DNA of 11,237 nt from Saprospiraceae bacterium (GTDB lineage: Bacteria > Bacteroidota > Bacteroidia > Chitinophagales > Saprospiraceae), in assembly GCA_022842255.1 (NCBI GenBank), contig JALHPW010000103.1:1-11237 (forward strand). The letters run 5' to 3'. The translations under genes were made by a program, and so were the position numbers. Each line of letters opens with the position of its first letter. The stretch's first letter is position 1. Under the pieces are notes generated by a model. The model had not been told where the DNA came from. It searched no databases and was given only the letters and a program-made list of their open reading frames with translations. Positions 1 to 6,453 of this stretch are shown here, in pieces.

Positions 1-1
1 C

Positions 2-607
2 GATATGCGTCGGAACGTAAAAGCTGAAGTAGTGGCTTCTACGTTTGACGAGGCGGCTGAGAACCACGTCCGTTTGGCCAACATCGTCCTGGAAAAATCC
101 AAACGTATGGTAGAGTGTGGTCACCACGTGGTTATCCTACTCGATTCCATTACCCGTATGGCCCGTGCCTATAACACGGTTGCGCCTGCCAGTGGCAAGG
201 TGCTTTCCGGTGGTGTGGAAGCCACGGCCTTGCAACGGCCCAAAAAATTCTTTGGCGCAGCGCGTGCCATTGAAGACGGTGGCTCGCTCACCATCTTGGC
301 CACCGCCTTGATTGACACAGGCTCCAAAATGGACCAGGTTATCTTTGAAGAATTTAAGGGAACGGGCAACATGGAATTGCAGCTCGACCGCAACCTCGCC
401 AACCGTCGCTTGTACCCAAGCGTAGATCTTACCAAATCCAGTACCCGTCGGGAAGATTTGCTTTTGGACAAAGACACCCTGCAACGTATGTTCATCCTGC
501 GCAACCACTTGGCCGATATGAAGCCGGAGGAAGCCATGGAATTTGTGAAAAAGCAGATGATGCACAGCAGCAGCAACGAGGAATTTTTGGCCTCGATGAA
601 CCGCTAA
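2..607 (+). CDS. rho: Transcription termination factor Rho, C-terminal fragment
   Basis: Only the last ~201 codons are in the window; the reading frame is open to the left edge, so the ATG at 5 is internal. Rho is a hexameric RNA-dependent ATPase/helicase that ends transcription. Counting from that internal Met, the fragment shows the Walker B strand (HVVILLDSITR, about 41-51), the Q-loop (LSGGVEATALQRP, about 67-79), the R-loop (KGTGNMEL, about 118-125) and the arginine-finger region STRREDLL (R148, matching E. coli R366). These elements make up the RNA-binding central channel and the intersubunit ATP site, and all are intact. The missing part would hold the RNA-binding OB fold and the P-loop. 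An intrinsic terminator follows closely. The identification is very secure. Confidence 0.97.
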   Translation, partial: DMRRNVKAEVVASTFDEAAENHVRLANIVLEKSKRMVECGHHVVILLDSITRMARAYNTVAPASGKVLSGGVEATALQRPKKFFGAARAIEDGGSLTILATALIDTGSKMDQVIFEEFKGTGNMELQLDRNLANRRLYPSVDLTKSSTRREDLLLDKDTLQRMFILRNHLADMKPEEAMEFVKKQMMHSSSNEEFLASMNR

Positions 608-632
608 GCAAAGCCAAGCTTTTTTGTTTTAC

Positions 633-674
633 ACGCCCTCCCTTCACGTTTGATGAGCGGAGGGCGTTGTTTAT
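633..674 (+). terminator. Intrinsic terminator of rho
   Basis: A perfect 9-bp stem, ACGCCCTCC (633-641) with GGAGGGCGT (659-667), has a 17-base loop and is followed by a T-rich run (TTGTTTAT). It lies 26 bases after the rho stop codon and before the next promoter, so it probably ends the rho transcript. Confidence 0.8.
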
Positions 675-721
675 CTAAAATGTACTGCCGTTAACTTTAC
701 AAGCGGACCGCTTCTACATAT

Positions 722-752
722 TTTGGCACGAATTGTGGCAATCATAAATTTG
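722..752 (+). promoter_or_regulatory. Bacteroidetes-type promoter for the GH25 gene
   Basis: TTTG at 722-725, exactly 19 bases, then TAAATTTG at 745-752. This matches the Bacteroidetes sigma-ABfr consensus TTTG-N19-21-TAnnTTTG. Transcription would begin near 758-760, leaving a leader of about 70 bases to the ATG at 830. Confidence 0.65.
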
Positions 753-829
753 TCAGTCAGTGACTATTTGGACAATTGTGTGATGTTAAATCCGTTTCAA
801 GATGGTTTCTTCGCCCTGACAAAACAAAT

Positions 830-1561
830 ATGTTCCGTATCCTCTCCACCTGTATGTTCTTCCTGTTTGCGCCCCAGTGGGGTGGCAAGGCGGTGCATGT
901 GACCATGCCGATGGCCATTGTGCTACAGGGGGTGGATGTGTCGCACCATCAAAAAAGGATTGAGTGGGATTCAGTGGCAGTCAAGGACCCCGTGGATTTT
1001 GCTTTTGTGAAAGCCACTGAAGGGCATGATTTTATCGACAGCCTGTTTTGCCACAACTGGGACGACCTAAAAAGGCTCGGCATTCGCCGCGGGGCCTATC
1101 ATTTTTTCCGGGCCTACGGTTGTGGTGATGAACAAGCCTTACATTTTTTGAGTCAGGTAGAAATGTTGCCCGGCGACTTGGCGCCTGTGCTCGACATAGA
1201 ACTTACCGATGGCATTGCGCCTGAAATCATGGTTCAAGAGGCGCGCATTTGGCTGGAAATCGTAGAGGCACAGCTGGGTATCAAACCCATTATCTATTCC
1301 AACCAGCATTTTTACGAACGTTATTTGGCGGGTCATTTTGACCAGTTCCCGCTTTGGATTGCACGGTATTCTGAGGAAAAACCGTTTTTGACCACCGGGA
1401 AAAGCTGGGATTTTTGGCAGTTTTCCAATCAGGGTTGTGTGGAAGGCATTTCTAAAAAAGTGGACCTGAATGTGTTTCCCGGTACTCCTGACATGCTGGA
1501 CAAGCTTTGCTGGTACCCTGATCGTGCCCAAGCTGCTACAGCTCCGGTGAGCCTCCCGTAA
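830..1561 (+). CDS. Secreted GH25 (lysozyme-type) muramidase
   Basis: This 243-residue protein belongs to glycoside hydrolase family 25, which cleaves the beta-1,4 bond between N-acetylmuramic acid and N-acetylglucosamine in peptidoglycan. The catalytic pattern is present: D36 in GVDVSHHQ, the LDIE pair D122/E124, and D212 in VDLN near the end. The motifs FVKATEG (about 59-65), RGAYHFF (about 87-93) and WDFWQFS (about 193-199) are also typical. I chose the ATG at 830 over an in-frame TTG at 776 because it places a short basic-hydrophobic signal peptide (MFRILSTCMFFLFA) at the N terminus. The family domain is about 190-200 residues, so little besides the catalytic barrel is present. It sits alone behind its own promoter. 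It could act in wall turnover or against other bacteria; the sequence does not decide this. Confidence 0.92.
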   Translation: MFRILSTCMFFLFAPQWGGKAVHVTMPMAIVLQGVDVSHHQKRIEWDSVAVKDPVDFAFVKATEGHDFIDSLFCHNWDDLKRLGIRRGAYHFFRAYGCGDEQALHFLSQVEMLPGDLAPVLDIELTDGIAPEIMVQEARIWLEIVEAQLGIKPIIYSNQHFYERYLAGHFDQFPLWIARYSEEKPFLTTGKSWDFWQFSNQGCVEGISKKVDLNVFPGTPDMLDKLCWYPDRAQAATAPVSLP

Positions 1562-1599
1562 ATTTTCCTGAACAGGATAGGTTTGACCAAAACATTGCG

Positions 1600-1628
1600 T
1601 TGTGGCATGGTTTGGCTTGCTACTTTTG
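1600..1628 (+). promoter_or_regulatory. Bacteroidetes-type promoter for the M28 peptidase gene
   Basis: TTG at 1600-1602, 18 bases, then TACTTTTG at 1621-1628 (consensus TAnnTTTG). The -7 box is a full match; the spacing is one base short of the usual 19-21. It ends 20 bases before the ATG at 1649, giving a short leader. Confidence 0.6.
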
Positions 1629-1648
1629 CAACCTAAATTTTCTACTAC

Positions 1649-2887
1649 ATGAAGCATTTTGTTCTAAGCATCGCAGCAGCATTGTTTGCGATTTCTACGG
1701 TTGTTGGTCAACAGGCCCAGGTTTCTGAAAAAAACTTGCGCAAACACGTTACGTACCTCGCTTCCGATAAACTAAAAGGCCGTGGCACCGGAACGCCTGA
1801 AGAGCGCATGGCCGCCGAGTATATTGCCAAACAATTCCGCAAAATCGGGTTGAGCCCAAAAGGCGATAACGGCACCTTTTTCCACAAATTCAGTTTCAAA
1901 AAATCCAGCGACCCGCACGGGGGCGTGGATGAGGGCGCCAAACAAATTTCTGCCCAAAACGTGGCAGGCTACCTCGACAACGGTGCCGAATACACGATTG
2001 TAATTGGTGCGCACTACGACCACCTCGGTCTCGGACACGACCATAACTCCCTGGATGCCAACCCGGAAGGCAAAATCCACAATGGGGCGGACGACAATGC
2101 CAGTGGCACGGCGGGGGTCATCGAACTGGCCCGCTACTTTGCCAAAAACGGCGTGAAAGAGCAGCATAATTTCCTGTTTCTCTGTTTCTCCGGCGAAGAA
2201 CTGGGGCTCTATGGCTCCAAAAAATACACAGAAACTCCGACCATCGATTTGAGCAAGGTCAGTTTCATGATCAACATGGACATGATTGGCCGCCTCAACG
2301 AGGAGAAAAAAGTGGTCGTGGGTGGAGTAGGCACCGCGCCAGATTTTGTCCCAACCATCAAAAACCTGAAAGGCGATTTGAGTGTCAAACTTGATAGCGC
2401 TGGCGTGGGTCCGAGCGATCACACCTCGTTTTACCTGAAAAACATCCCGGTGCTTTTCTTCTTCACCGGACAGCATTCGGATTATCACAAACCTACCGAC
2501 GATGTAGAGAAGGTGAATTTCCCAGGCGTTAAACTAATCCTAGAAACGGCTGGCCAAGTGATTCAAACCCTAGACAATCAGCCTAAATTGAAGTTCCAGG
2601 AAACAAAATCCAAGGAAAGCAACAACGTAAGCTTCAAGGTCACGCTCGGCATCATGCCCGATTACACCTGGGAAGGGGAGGGCGTACACGTGGACGGCGT
2701 GACAGACGGGAAGCCGGCCTCCAAGGCTGGTTTGTTGAAAGGCGATATCATTGTTGGCTTGGGCGATATTCAGGTGAAAACCATCCAGGATTACATGAAA
2801 GGCCTTTCGATGTTCAAAAAAGGTGATAGCACCACGGTAAAGGTGAAGCGTGGCACGGAGGAGAAGGTGATGCCGGTTACGTTTTGA
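1649..2887 (+). CDS. Secreted M28-family zinc aminopeptidase with C-terminal PDZ domain
   Basis: A 412-residue exported metallopeptidase. Residues 1-20 form a Sec signal peptide (hydrophobic core ending VVG, then QQ). The M28 di-zinc site is complete: H122 in GAHYDHLG, D148 in NGADDNASG, E183/E184 (general base and ligand) in SGEELGLYG, D211 in INMDMIGR, and H280 in DYHKPTDD. Family members remove N-terminal amino acids from peptides; the exact specificity cannot be read here. Residues ~325-412 form a PDZ domain (LGIMPDY carboxylate-binding loop, then ASKAGLLKGDIIVGLG), a pairing common in Bacteroidetes M28 enzymes that may bind peptide C-termini or another envelope protein. It has its own promoter and is followed by a repeat element whose last hairpin can act as its terminator. 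No C-terminal sorting domain is visible. Confidence 0.94.
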   Translation: MKHFVLSIAAALFAISTVVGQQAQVSEKNLRKHVTYLASDKLKGRGTGTPEERMAAEYIAKQFRKIGLSPKGDNGTFFHKFSFKKSSDPHGGVDEGAKQISAQNVAGYLDNGAEYTIVIGAHYDHLGLGHDHNSLDANPEGKIHNGADDNASGTAGVIELARYFAKNGVKEQHNFLFLCFSGEELGLYGSKKYTETPTIDLSKVSFMINMDMIGRLNEEKKVVVGGVGTAPDFVPTIKNLKGDLSVKLDSAGVGPSDHTSFYLKNIPVLFFFTGQHSDYHKPTDDVEKVNFPGVKLILETAGQVIQTLDNQPKLKFQETKSKESNNVSFKVTLGIMPDYTWEGEGVHVDGVTDGKPASKAGLLKGDIIVGLGDIQVKTIQDYMKGLSMFKKGDSTTVKVKRGTEEKVMPVTF

Positions 2888-2953
2888 TTTTGGGGTTATG
2901 TCAAAAGGCCCAGCGGGCCTAAATCTTTGTAGAAATGCCCAAAAATATTTCAT

Positions 2954-3006
2954 CCGGCCCATCGGGCCGGCATCATGATCGAATCAATACCGGCCCGATG
3001 GGCCGG
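2954..3006. repeat. Inner pair of GC-rich hairpins
   Basis: CCGGCCC-ATC-GGGCCGG (2954-2970) and CCGGCCC-GAT-GGGCCGG (2990-3006) are each a perfect 7-bp hairpin with a 3-base loop, and are exact reverse complements of each other (17 bases). They form the inner layer of the larger inverted repeat, so the element can fold as one long cruciform or as four small hairpins. Confidence 0.85.
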
Positions 3007-3041
3007 GAAACCAATTAAATTCGTCAGGGCTACAAAGATTT

Positions 3042-3060
3042 AGGCCCGCTGGGCCTTTTT
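3042..3060 (+). terminator. Terminator-like hairpin in the right arm of the repeat element
   Basis: AGGCCC-GCT-GGGCCT (3042-3056) is followed directly by TTTT. It can end transcription from the M28 gene before the TIR gene promoter. The mirror-image left arm (2906-2920 followed by TTTT on the minus strand) would work in the opposite direction. Confidence 0.5.
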
Positions 3061-3091
3061 GCACAACCCCACCCAGCCCCGCTGGTTTAGC

Positions 3092-3099
3092 TATATTTG
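3092..3099 (+). promoter_or_regulatory. -7 box (TATATTTG) of the TIR-FGE gene
   Basis: TATATTTG fits the Bacteroidetes TAnnTTTG box and lies 25 bases before the chosen ATG at 3125. No TTG or TTTG is found at the expected 19-21 base distance upstream, where the edge of the repeat element lies, so the promoter may be weak or need an activator. Confidence 0.45.
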
Positions 3100-3124
3100 C
3101 AGCTCCACAAAGCGAAAACAAAGG

Positions 3125-4957
3125 ATGCCCAAGCTGCCCAAACAAGAATTCCGCCAACTCATCGCCGTCGCCTGTACCGACGATGCCCTCCGCCAATTGC
3201 TTGATTTGTTGGCAGGCGTGTCCAAATACCGTAAGGTGTACGACGCTATGACCTTACTCAGCGGCCAATGGCAGGAGCTTGACGAGCGGGTCCGCCTTAA
3301 CCTGCTATCTTTCAAAGAGACCAGCACCGATCGCACCCGCATCAACCATGCGGTACTGCAATACCTCAACGAACTCCCCGAGGAGATAGAGCTACCCAAA
3401 AGCAAAACTCCGGCCCGGGAAGCTTTGCTTCGCCAAACGGTGCAAGCCATCGCTGCGGATGAGACTTGGGAGTACGACCTATTTTTTAGCTTTTCAAGCA
3501 AGGATATTGACTCGGCACGAGTCTTCTGTCACCGGTTGCGGGGACAAGGCCTGCGGGTGTTTTTCAGCGCCGACGATTTACGCGAGCGCGGTGGGCACAA
3601 TTTCGGGGATGTGATTGACAGGGCACTGCGACAAAGCCGTCACTTTTTGCTCTTTTGTTCACCCAATGCCATGGAATCACGCTGGGTGAAAATTGAACAT
3701 GAGACGTTTTTCGACAACTTCCACGTGCCTAACGAACGGGAGCGCGGTTTTTACCTGGCAGAAGGTCCTGGTTTTCGGGCAGAATTGGTCCCCATGTTTT
3801 ATCGGCGTATTCAGCGCATACTTCAACCGGAGGATTTGTTGCACACTTTGGTAGGGAATCTAACTCCAGTGCGCGTCCAACTTTCCGAAAGTTCAAAACT
3901 TTCGGAAAGTTGGAAGGCCACTCCTGCCGAGGAACATGCCTGGGAGTTCACCACCGACGCCCATACCCCCGCAGCGTATGAAAAATTCCGCTTGAAATTT
4001 CCACAAGGCTTTTATGCCCCTGAAGCCCAAGCCCGATTGGAGGCCTTTGAAGCCGATGAAATTGCCTGGGAGTTTGCTACCGACCATCCTACCGAAAAAT
4101 CAATTCAAAAATACTTGAACAAGTACCCGCAAGGCTTGCACGCTGATGAAGCCAAGGTTCGGCTAGTTGCCAATGAACAGTTGCGAGAATTAGAAGCTAA
4201 AAAAAGACTAGCCGAAGAAGCTCAAAAAAACGACCCTTTCCATCACCTTATGATTCCCATAAAAGGTGGCACCTTCGAGATGGGGGATACATTTGGGGAG
4301 GGCTTTGATTCGGAAAAACCGGTACACAAGGTGACCGTCCCGGACTTTCAACTCTGCAAATACCCGGTTACCCAGGCGCAATGGAAACAAATCATGGGCG
4401 ATAACCCATCCCACTTTAAAGGGGAAGACTTGCCCGTGGAGATGGTCAGTTGGAACGATGTACAGGTTTTCCTGGATAAGCTTCATGAAGAAACGGGGAA
4501 GAAATACCGATTGCCCAGTGAAGCAGAATGGGAGTTCGCAGCCAGAGAAGGGGGTGAAAAAGTGCGTTTTGGGAACGGAAAGGACACCGCTGATCCAAAA
4601 GCAATGAATTTTAATGCTTCCAAACAATACAAGCAGCCATATTCATTAGTTGGTGAGTACCGCCAGAAAACGACCCCGGTCAGTCAATTTAAAGCCAACG
4701 CCTTTGGCTTGCACGATATGAGCGGCAATGTGTGGGAATGGTGTGAGGATGACTGGCATGATGATTATAAAGGTGCCCCTTCAGATGGTTCTAGTTGGGT
4801 GGATAGCCCCAGAAGTGCAGGCCGTGTTTTTCGCGGTGGCGGCCGAACTAGCGATTCGCAGTCTTGCCGCGCCACCTATCGTTATTACACCTGGTCTGAT
4901 AATCGTGACAGCCTTATCGGCATTCGCCTCGCTTTGTCCCCCCAGTTCAGTAGGTAA
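3125..4957 (+). CDS. EAD11-like / TIR / FGE-fold multidomain conflict protein
   Basis: A 610-residue soluble protein. Residues ~5-85 resemble effector-associated domain 11 (pattern MTLLSGQWQELDERVRLNLLSF then DRTRINHAVLQYL), a homotypic adaptor of bacterial conflict systems. Residues ~116-245 are a TIR domain: YDLFFSFSSKD strand A, BB-loop near 147-160, and SRWVKIE with E191 at the place of the catalytic glutamate of NAD-cleaving TIRs (WVxxE, as in SARM1). Residues 268-350 hold two ~42-residue helical repeats (AWEF-ATD...KYPQG-hA-EAkvRL), then a charged coiled coil (about 350-368). Residues ~374-605 are an FGE-sulfatase/C-type-lectin-fold domain (GGTFEMG, YPVTQAQWKQIMG, YRLPSEAEWEFAAR, GLHDMSGNVWEWCEDD, VFRGGG). 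I infer that the FGE fold senses a ligand and TIR depletes NAD. I use ATG 3125, preceded by a -7 box, rather than the TTG at 3059 inside the repeat element. Confidence 0.88.
   Translation: MPKLPKQEFRQLIAVACTDDALRQLLDLLAGVSKYRKVYDAMTLLSGQWQELDERVRLNLLSFKETSTDRTRINHAVLQYLNELPEEIELPKSKTPAREALLRQTVQAIAADETWEYDLFFSFSSKDIDSARVFCHRLRGQGLRVFFSADDLRERGGHNFGDVIDRALRQSRHFLLFCSPNAMESRWVKIEHETFFDNFHVPNERERGFYLAEGPGFRAELVPMFYRRIQRILQPEDLLHTLVGNLTPVRVQLSESSKLSESWKATPAEEHAWEFTTDAHTPAAYEKFRLKFPQGFYAPEAQARLEAFEADEIAWEFATDHPTEKSIQKYLNKYPQGLHADEAKVRLVANEQLRELEAKKRLAEEAQKNDPFHHLMIPIKGGTFEMGDTFGEGFDSEKPVHKVTVPDFQLCKYPVTQAQWKQIMGDNPSHFKGEDLPVEMVSWNDVQVFLDKLHEETGKKYRLPSEAEWEFAAREGGEKVRFGNGKDTADPKAMNFNASKQYKQPYSLVGEYRQKTTPVSQFKANAFGLHDMSGNVWEWCEDDWHDDYKGAPSDGSSWVDSPRSAGRVFRGGGRTSDSQSCRATYRYYTWSDNRDSLIGIRLALSPQFSR
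3876..3914. repeat. Perfect 18-bp hairpin inside the TIR-FGE coding sequence
   Basis: TCCAACTTTCCGAAAGTT (3876-3893), loop CAA, then the exact reverse complement (3897-3914). It encodes the linker around residues 251-263 (repeated LSES: QLSESSKLSESW) between the TIR domain and the helical repeats. The length and perfection suggest a small palindromic repeat unit that inserted in frame where the protein tolerates it. Confidence 0.85.
4826..4936 (+). other. VR-like segment at the end of the FGE-fold domain
   Basis: Codons 568-604 follow the frame seen in variable regions of diversity-generating retroelement targets of the FGE/C-type-lectin type: VFRGGG, a variable stretch, CR..YR, a variable stretch, DNR, a variable stretch, then IGIRLAL. 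At the places where such proteins often have Asn, the codons are ACT, AGC, GAT, TCT, TAT, TAC, ACC, TCT, GAC, AGC and CTT, all ending in a pyrimidine, as expected from AAC/AAT templates changed at adenines. No template repeat or reverse transcriptase is visible in the window, so this is a resemblance, not a demonstrated retroelement target. Confidence 0.35.
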
Positions 4958-4994
4958 ACTGTCGCAAATGGAATCTATAAGCCCCATTCACACC

Positions 4995-6275
4995 TTACTT
5001 AAACCGAATAGCCCGCACAGGAGCAATCCCAGACACCACCAACGAAGGCAATACCAAAAAAATCAAGGTAATCGCCAACGTCCCCAGGTTGATGCCCAGC
5101 ACGGTGAGCCATTCGACTTTGACGGGCGCATAGGAGAGGTAGTAATCCGCTTCGTTGAGTTTGATGAGGTGGAAGCGGTCCTGCAGCCAACAAAATCCGA
5201 GTCCGATGAAATTGCCCAGCGCCATCCCGAACAAGGTAATGACCGCCGCGTGGTACAAAAAAACCTCGCGAATCTTGCGATTTTCCGCGCCCAGGGCCTT
5301 GAGAATCCCTACCATGGTGCTGCGCTCCAATACCAATACCAACAGCGCCGTGATCATGTTGATGATGGCCACCGCGAGCATGAGTACCAGAATCACGATT
5401 TCGTTGTAGTCCTGCAATTCCAGCCACTCAAATATGGAGGGGAATTTTTCGCGGATGCTCACCGCCAGCAGGTTGTCGGGCAGGACTTCCTGATAAATAT
5501 ACTCGTTGTAGACTTCTAGGTCGCGCAAATCGTCGAGCCAGATTTCAAAGCCTGCTACTTGCCCTTCGGGCCAATCGAGCAGGTTTTGTACTTGTCGGAT
5601 GTCGCAGAGCGCAAATTTTCGGTCGTATTCTTCCAAGCCGGTTTTGTAGATTCCGCAAATTTGAAACATCCGGCGGGTCTGCTCTCGCTCTTTCACAAAA
5701 TGAACGATGAACTTGTCGCCCACGCCCACCTGAAGCCGATCGGCGGTTTGCCGACTGATGATGATTTCGCGCGAAATGGCTGTATCTGTCAGTGTTATGG
5801 GTTTTCCTTCGAGCAAATACGGCTGAAGATTTCCCCAATCAAAATCTTTTCCAATGCCTTTGAGCATGATGCCCTCCAAGGCTGTTTTTGTGCGGATAAT
5901 GCCCGGTTTGTGGGCAAAAGCCTGGATGTGCCGGATGCCGCCCCGAGGTTTCCGTCCCCGCCATTCCATTTGTTTCAAAACCTCGCGTTTGATGCCGCGT
6001 ACGGTATCGAGCGAAGGGTAAAAATCTTGTTGCTGATCAATGGGCTTTGGCTCGAAGGACAGGGAATACGCCGTGTCCGAAATATGGATATGCCCCCAAA
6101 ATTCAAAAATCTTGCGGCTAATCTCGCTTTTAAAACCCGCAATGAGTGCAGAAGACGCAATCATGACCGCCACGCTGAGCGCAACCGCAATGACTGCGAT
6201 GCGGATAATGAGCCGGGAAAAGTTTTTCCCGCCCGAAAAAGCGATACGGCGGGCTATGAAAAAGGGAAGGTTCAC
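4995..6275 (-). CDS. FtsX/LolC-E-type ABC transporter permease
   Basis: A 426-residue inner-membrane protein of the FtsX-like/MacB permease family, closest in layout to the LolC/LolE lipoprotein-releasing permeases. It has one N-terminal membrane helix (about 20-48), a large periplasmic domain (about 50-290), and three C-terminal helices (about 293-317, 340-364, 387-414). The FtsX signature region GILKALGAENRKIREVFLYHA lies between helices 2 and 3. LolC/E work with the ATPase LolD to pull lipoproteins out of the inner membrane; no ATPase gene is in the window. The start is GTG at 6275, since no ATG is seen in frame just upstream and MNLPFFIARRIAF is typical for this family in Bacteroidetes. 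The gene converges on the TIR-FGE gene with 37 bases between stop codons and no hairpin there. Confidence 0.88.
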   Translation of the reverse strand: MNLPFFIARRIAFSGGKNFSRLIIRIAVIAVALSVAVMIASSALIAGFKSEISRKIFEFWGHIHISDTAYSLSFEPKPIDQQQDFYPSLDTVRGIKREVLKQMEWRGRKPRGGIRHIQAFAHKPGIIRTKTALEGIMLKGIGKDFDWGNLQPYLLEGKPITLTDTAISREIIISRQTADRLQVGVGDKFIVHFVKEREQTRRMFQICGIYKTGLEEYDRKFALCDIRQVQNLLDWPEGQVAGFEIWLDDLRDLEVYNEYIYQEVLPDNLLAVSIREKFPSIFEWLELQDYNEIVILVLMLAVAIINMITALLVLVLERSTMVGILKALGAENRKIREVFLYHAAVITLFGMALGNFIGLGFCWLQDRFHLIKLNEADYYLSYAPVKVEWLTVLGINLGTLAITLIFLVLPSLVVSGIAPVRAIRFK

Positions 6276-6312
6276 GAATTGCGATTTACGAATTGGGATT
6301 TACGAATTGGGA
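6274..6312. repeat. Tandem 14-base repeat spanning the permease leader
   Basis: The unit ACGAATTG(C/G)GATTT occurs at 6274-6287, 6288-6301 and partly at 6302-6312, about 2.8 copies. It begins inside the GTG start codon of the permease gene (6273-6275) and fills the stretch up to its predicted transcription start, so the whole leader is made of this repeat. Confidence 0.85.
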
Positions 6313-6318
6313 CAGACG

Positions 6319-6351
6319 CAAATGTATCTCACCCGGAGGCACAAAGACAAA
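6319..6351 (-). promoter_or_regulatory. Bacteroidetes-type promoter for the permease gene
   Basis: On the minus strand TTTG (6351-6348), 21 bases, then TACATTTG (6326-6319), a full match to TTTG-N19-21-TAnnTTTG. Transcription would begin near 6312, about 37 bases before the GTG start. Confidence 0.65.
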
Positions 6352-6404
6352 TTTGACAAATCAAAAACCTCCTGTGCGTTCGCTTGTTACCTTGCCTCCT
6401 AAAA

Positions 6405-6435
6405 TTGGATACCCACCTGCCAACAGGTAGCTTGG
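6405..6435 (+). promoter_or_regulatory. Possible weak promoter for bshC
   Basis: TTG at 6405-6407, 20 bases, then TAGCTTGG at 6428-6435, which differs at one fixed position from TAnnTTTG. It overlaps a small hairpin, ACCTG-CCAA-CAGGT (6415-6428). It ends 18 bases before the bshC ATG. It is the best candidate in this gap but not a strong one. Confidence 0.3.
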
Positions 6436-6453
6436 GCCTTCCGCCTCCTTTTT

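Larger units (their letters stand above)
2892..3070. repeat. Nested long inverted repeat (REP/BIME-like element)
   Basis: The outer arms are 2892-2932 and 3030-3070 (41 bases, 38 complementary; the inner 30 bases, 2903-2932 against 3030-3059, pair perfectly). Each arm contains its own small palindrome, AGGCCC-AGC-GGGCCT on the left and AGGCCC-GCT-GGGCCT on the right, and ends internally in GTAG (2929-2932) or CTAC (3030-3033). GTAG next to a hairpin is the hallmark of REP sequences handled by RAYT (TnpA_REP) transposases, although here it lies 3' of the hairpin with a 9-base gap. No target-site duplication is seen at the outer ends. The whole element lies between the M28 gene and the TIR gene. 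Confidence 0.75.

Noticed and set aside
776..829. TTG start extending the GH25 protein by 18 residues
   Set aside because: The extension is polar and would bury the signal peptide; the ATG at 830 fits an exported enzyme.
1772..2488. A 238-codon minus-strand open frame
   Set aside because: It lies opposite the M28 peptidase, which carries a complete zinc site; the antisense product has no recognisable feature.
2892..3070. Insertion sequence or MITE with terminal inverted repeats
   Set aside because: The arms are long, but no target-site duplication and no transposase are seen; a REP-like repeat fits better.
3059..3124. TTG start extending the TIR protein by 22 residues
   Set aside because: It begins inside the repeat element and upstream of the -7 box at 3092, so it would not be on the predicted transcript.
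4958..4994. Bidirectional terminator or template repeat between the TIR and permease genes
   Set aside because: Only 37 bases are available, and they contain neither a hairpin nor any similarity to the VR-like segment.
4728..5519. A 263-codon open frame on the plus strand
   Set aside because: It overlaps the end of the TIR-FGE gene in another frame, then runs antisense to the permease; its composition (many Gln, His, Arg) is that of a shadow frame and no domain is seen.
5559..6356. A 265-codon plus-strand open frame
   Set aside because: It is antisense to the permease gene, whose helices and FtsX signature are clear, and crosses that gene's promoter and tandem repeat.
6415..6428. Small palindrome ACCTG-CCAA-CAGGT as an operator
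   Set aside because: A 5-bp stem is too short to support an operator call; it may be part of a degraded repeat and is noted only with the weak bshC promoter.
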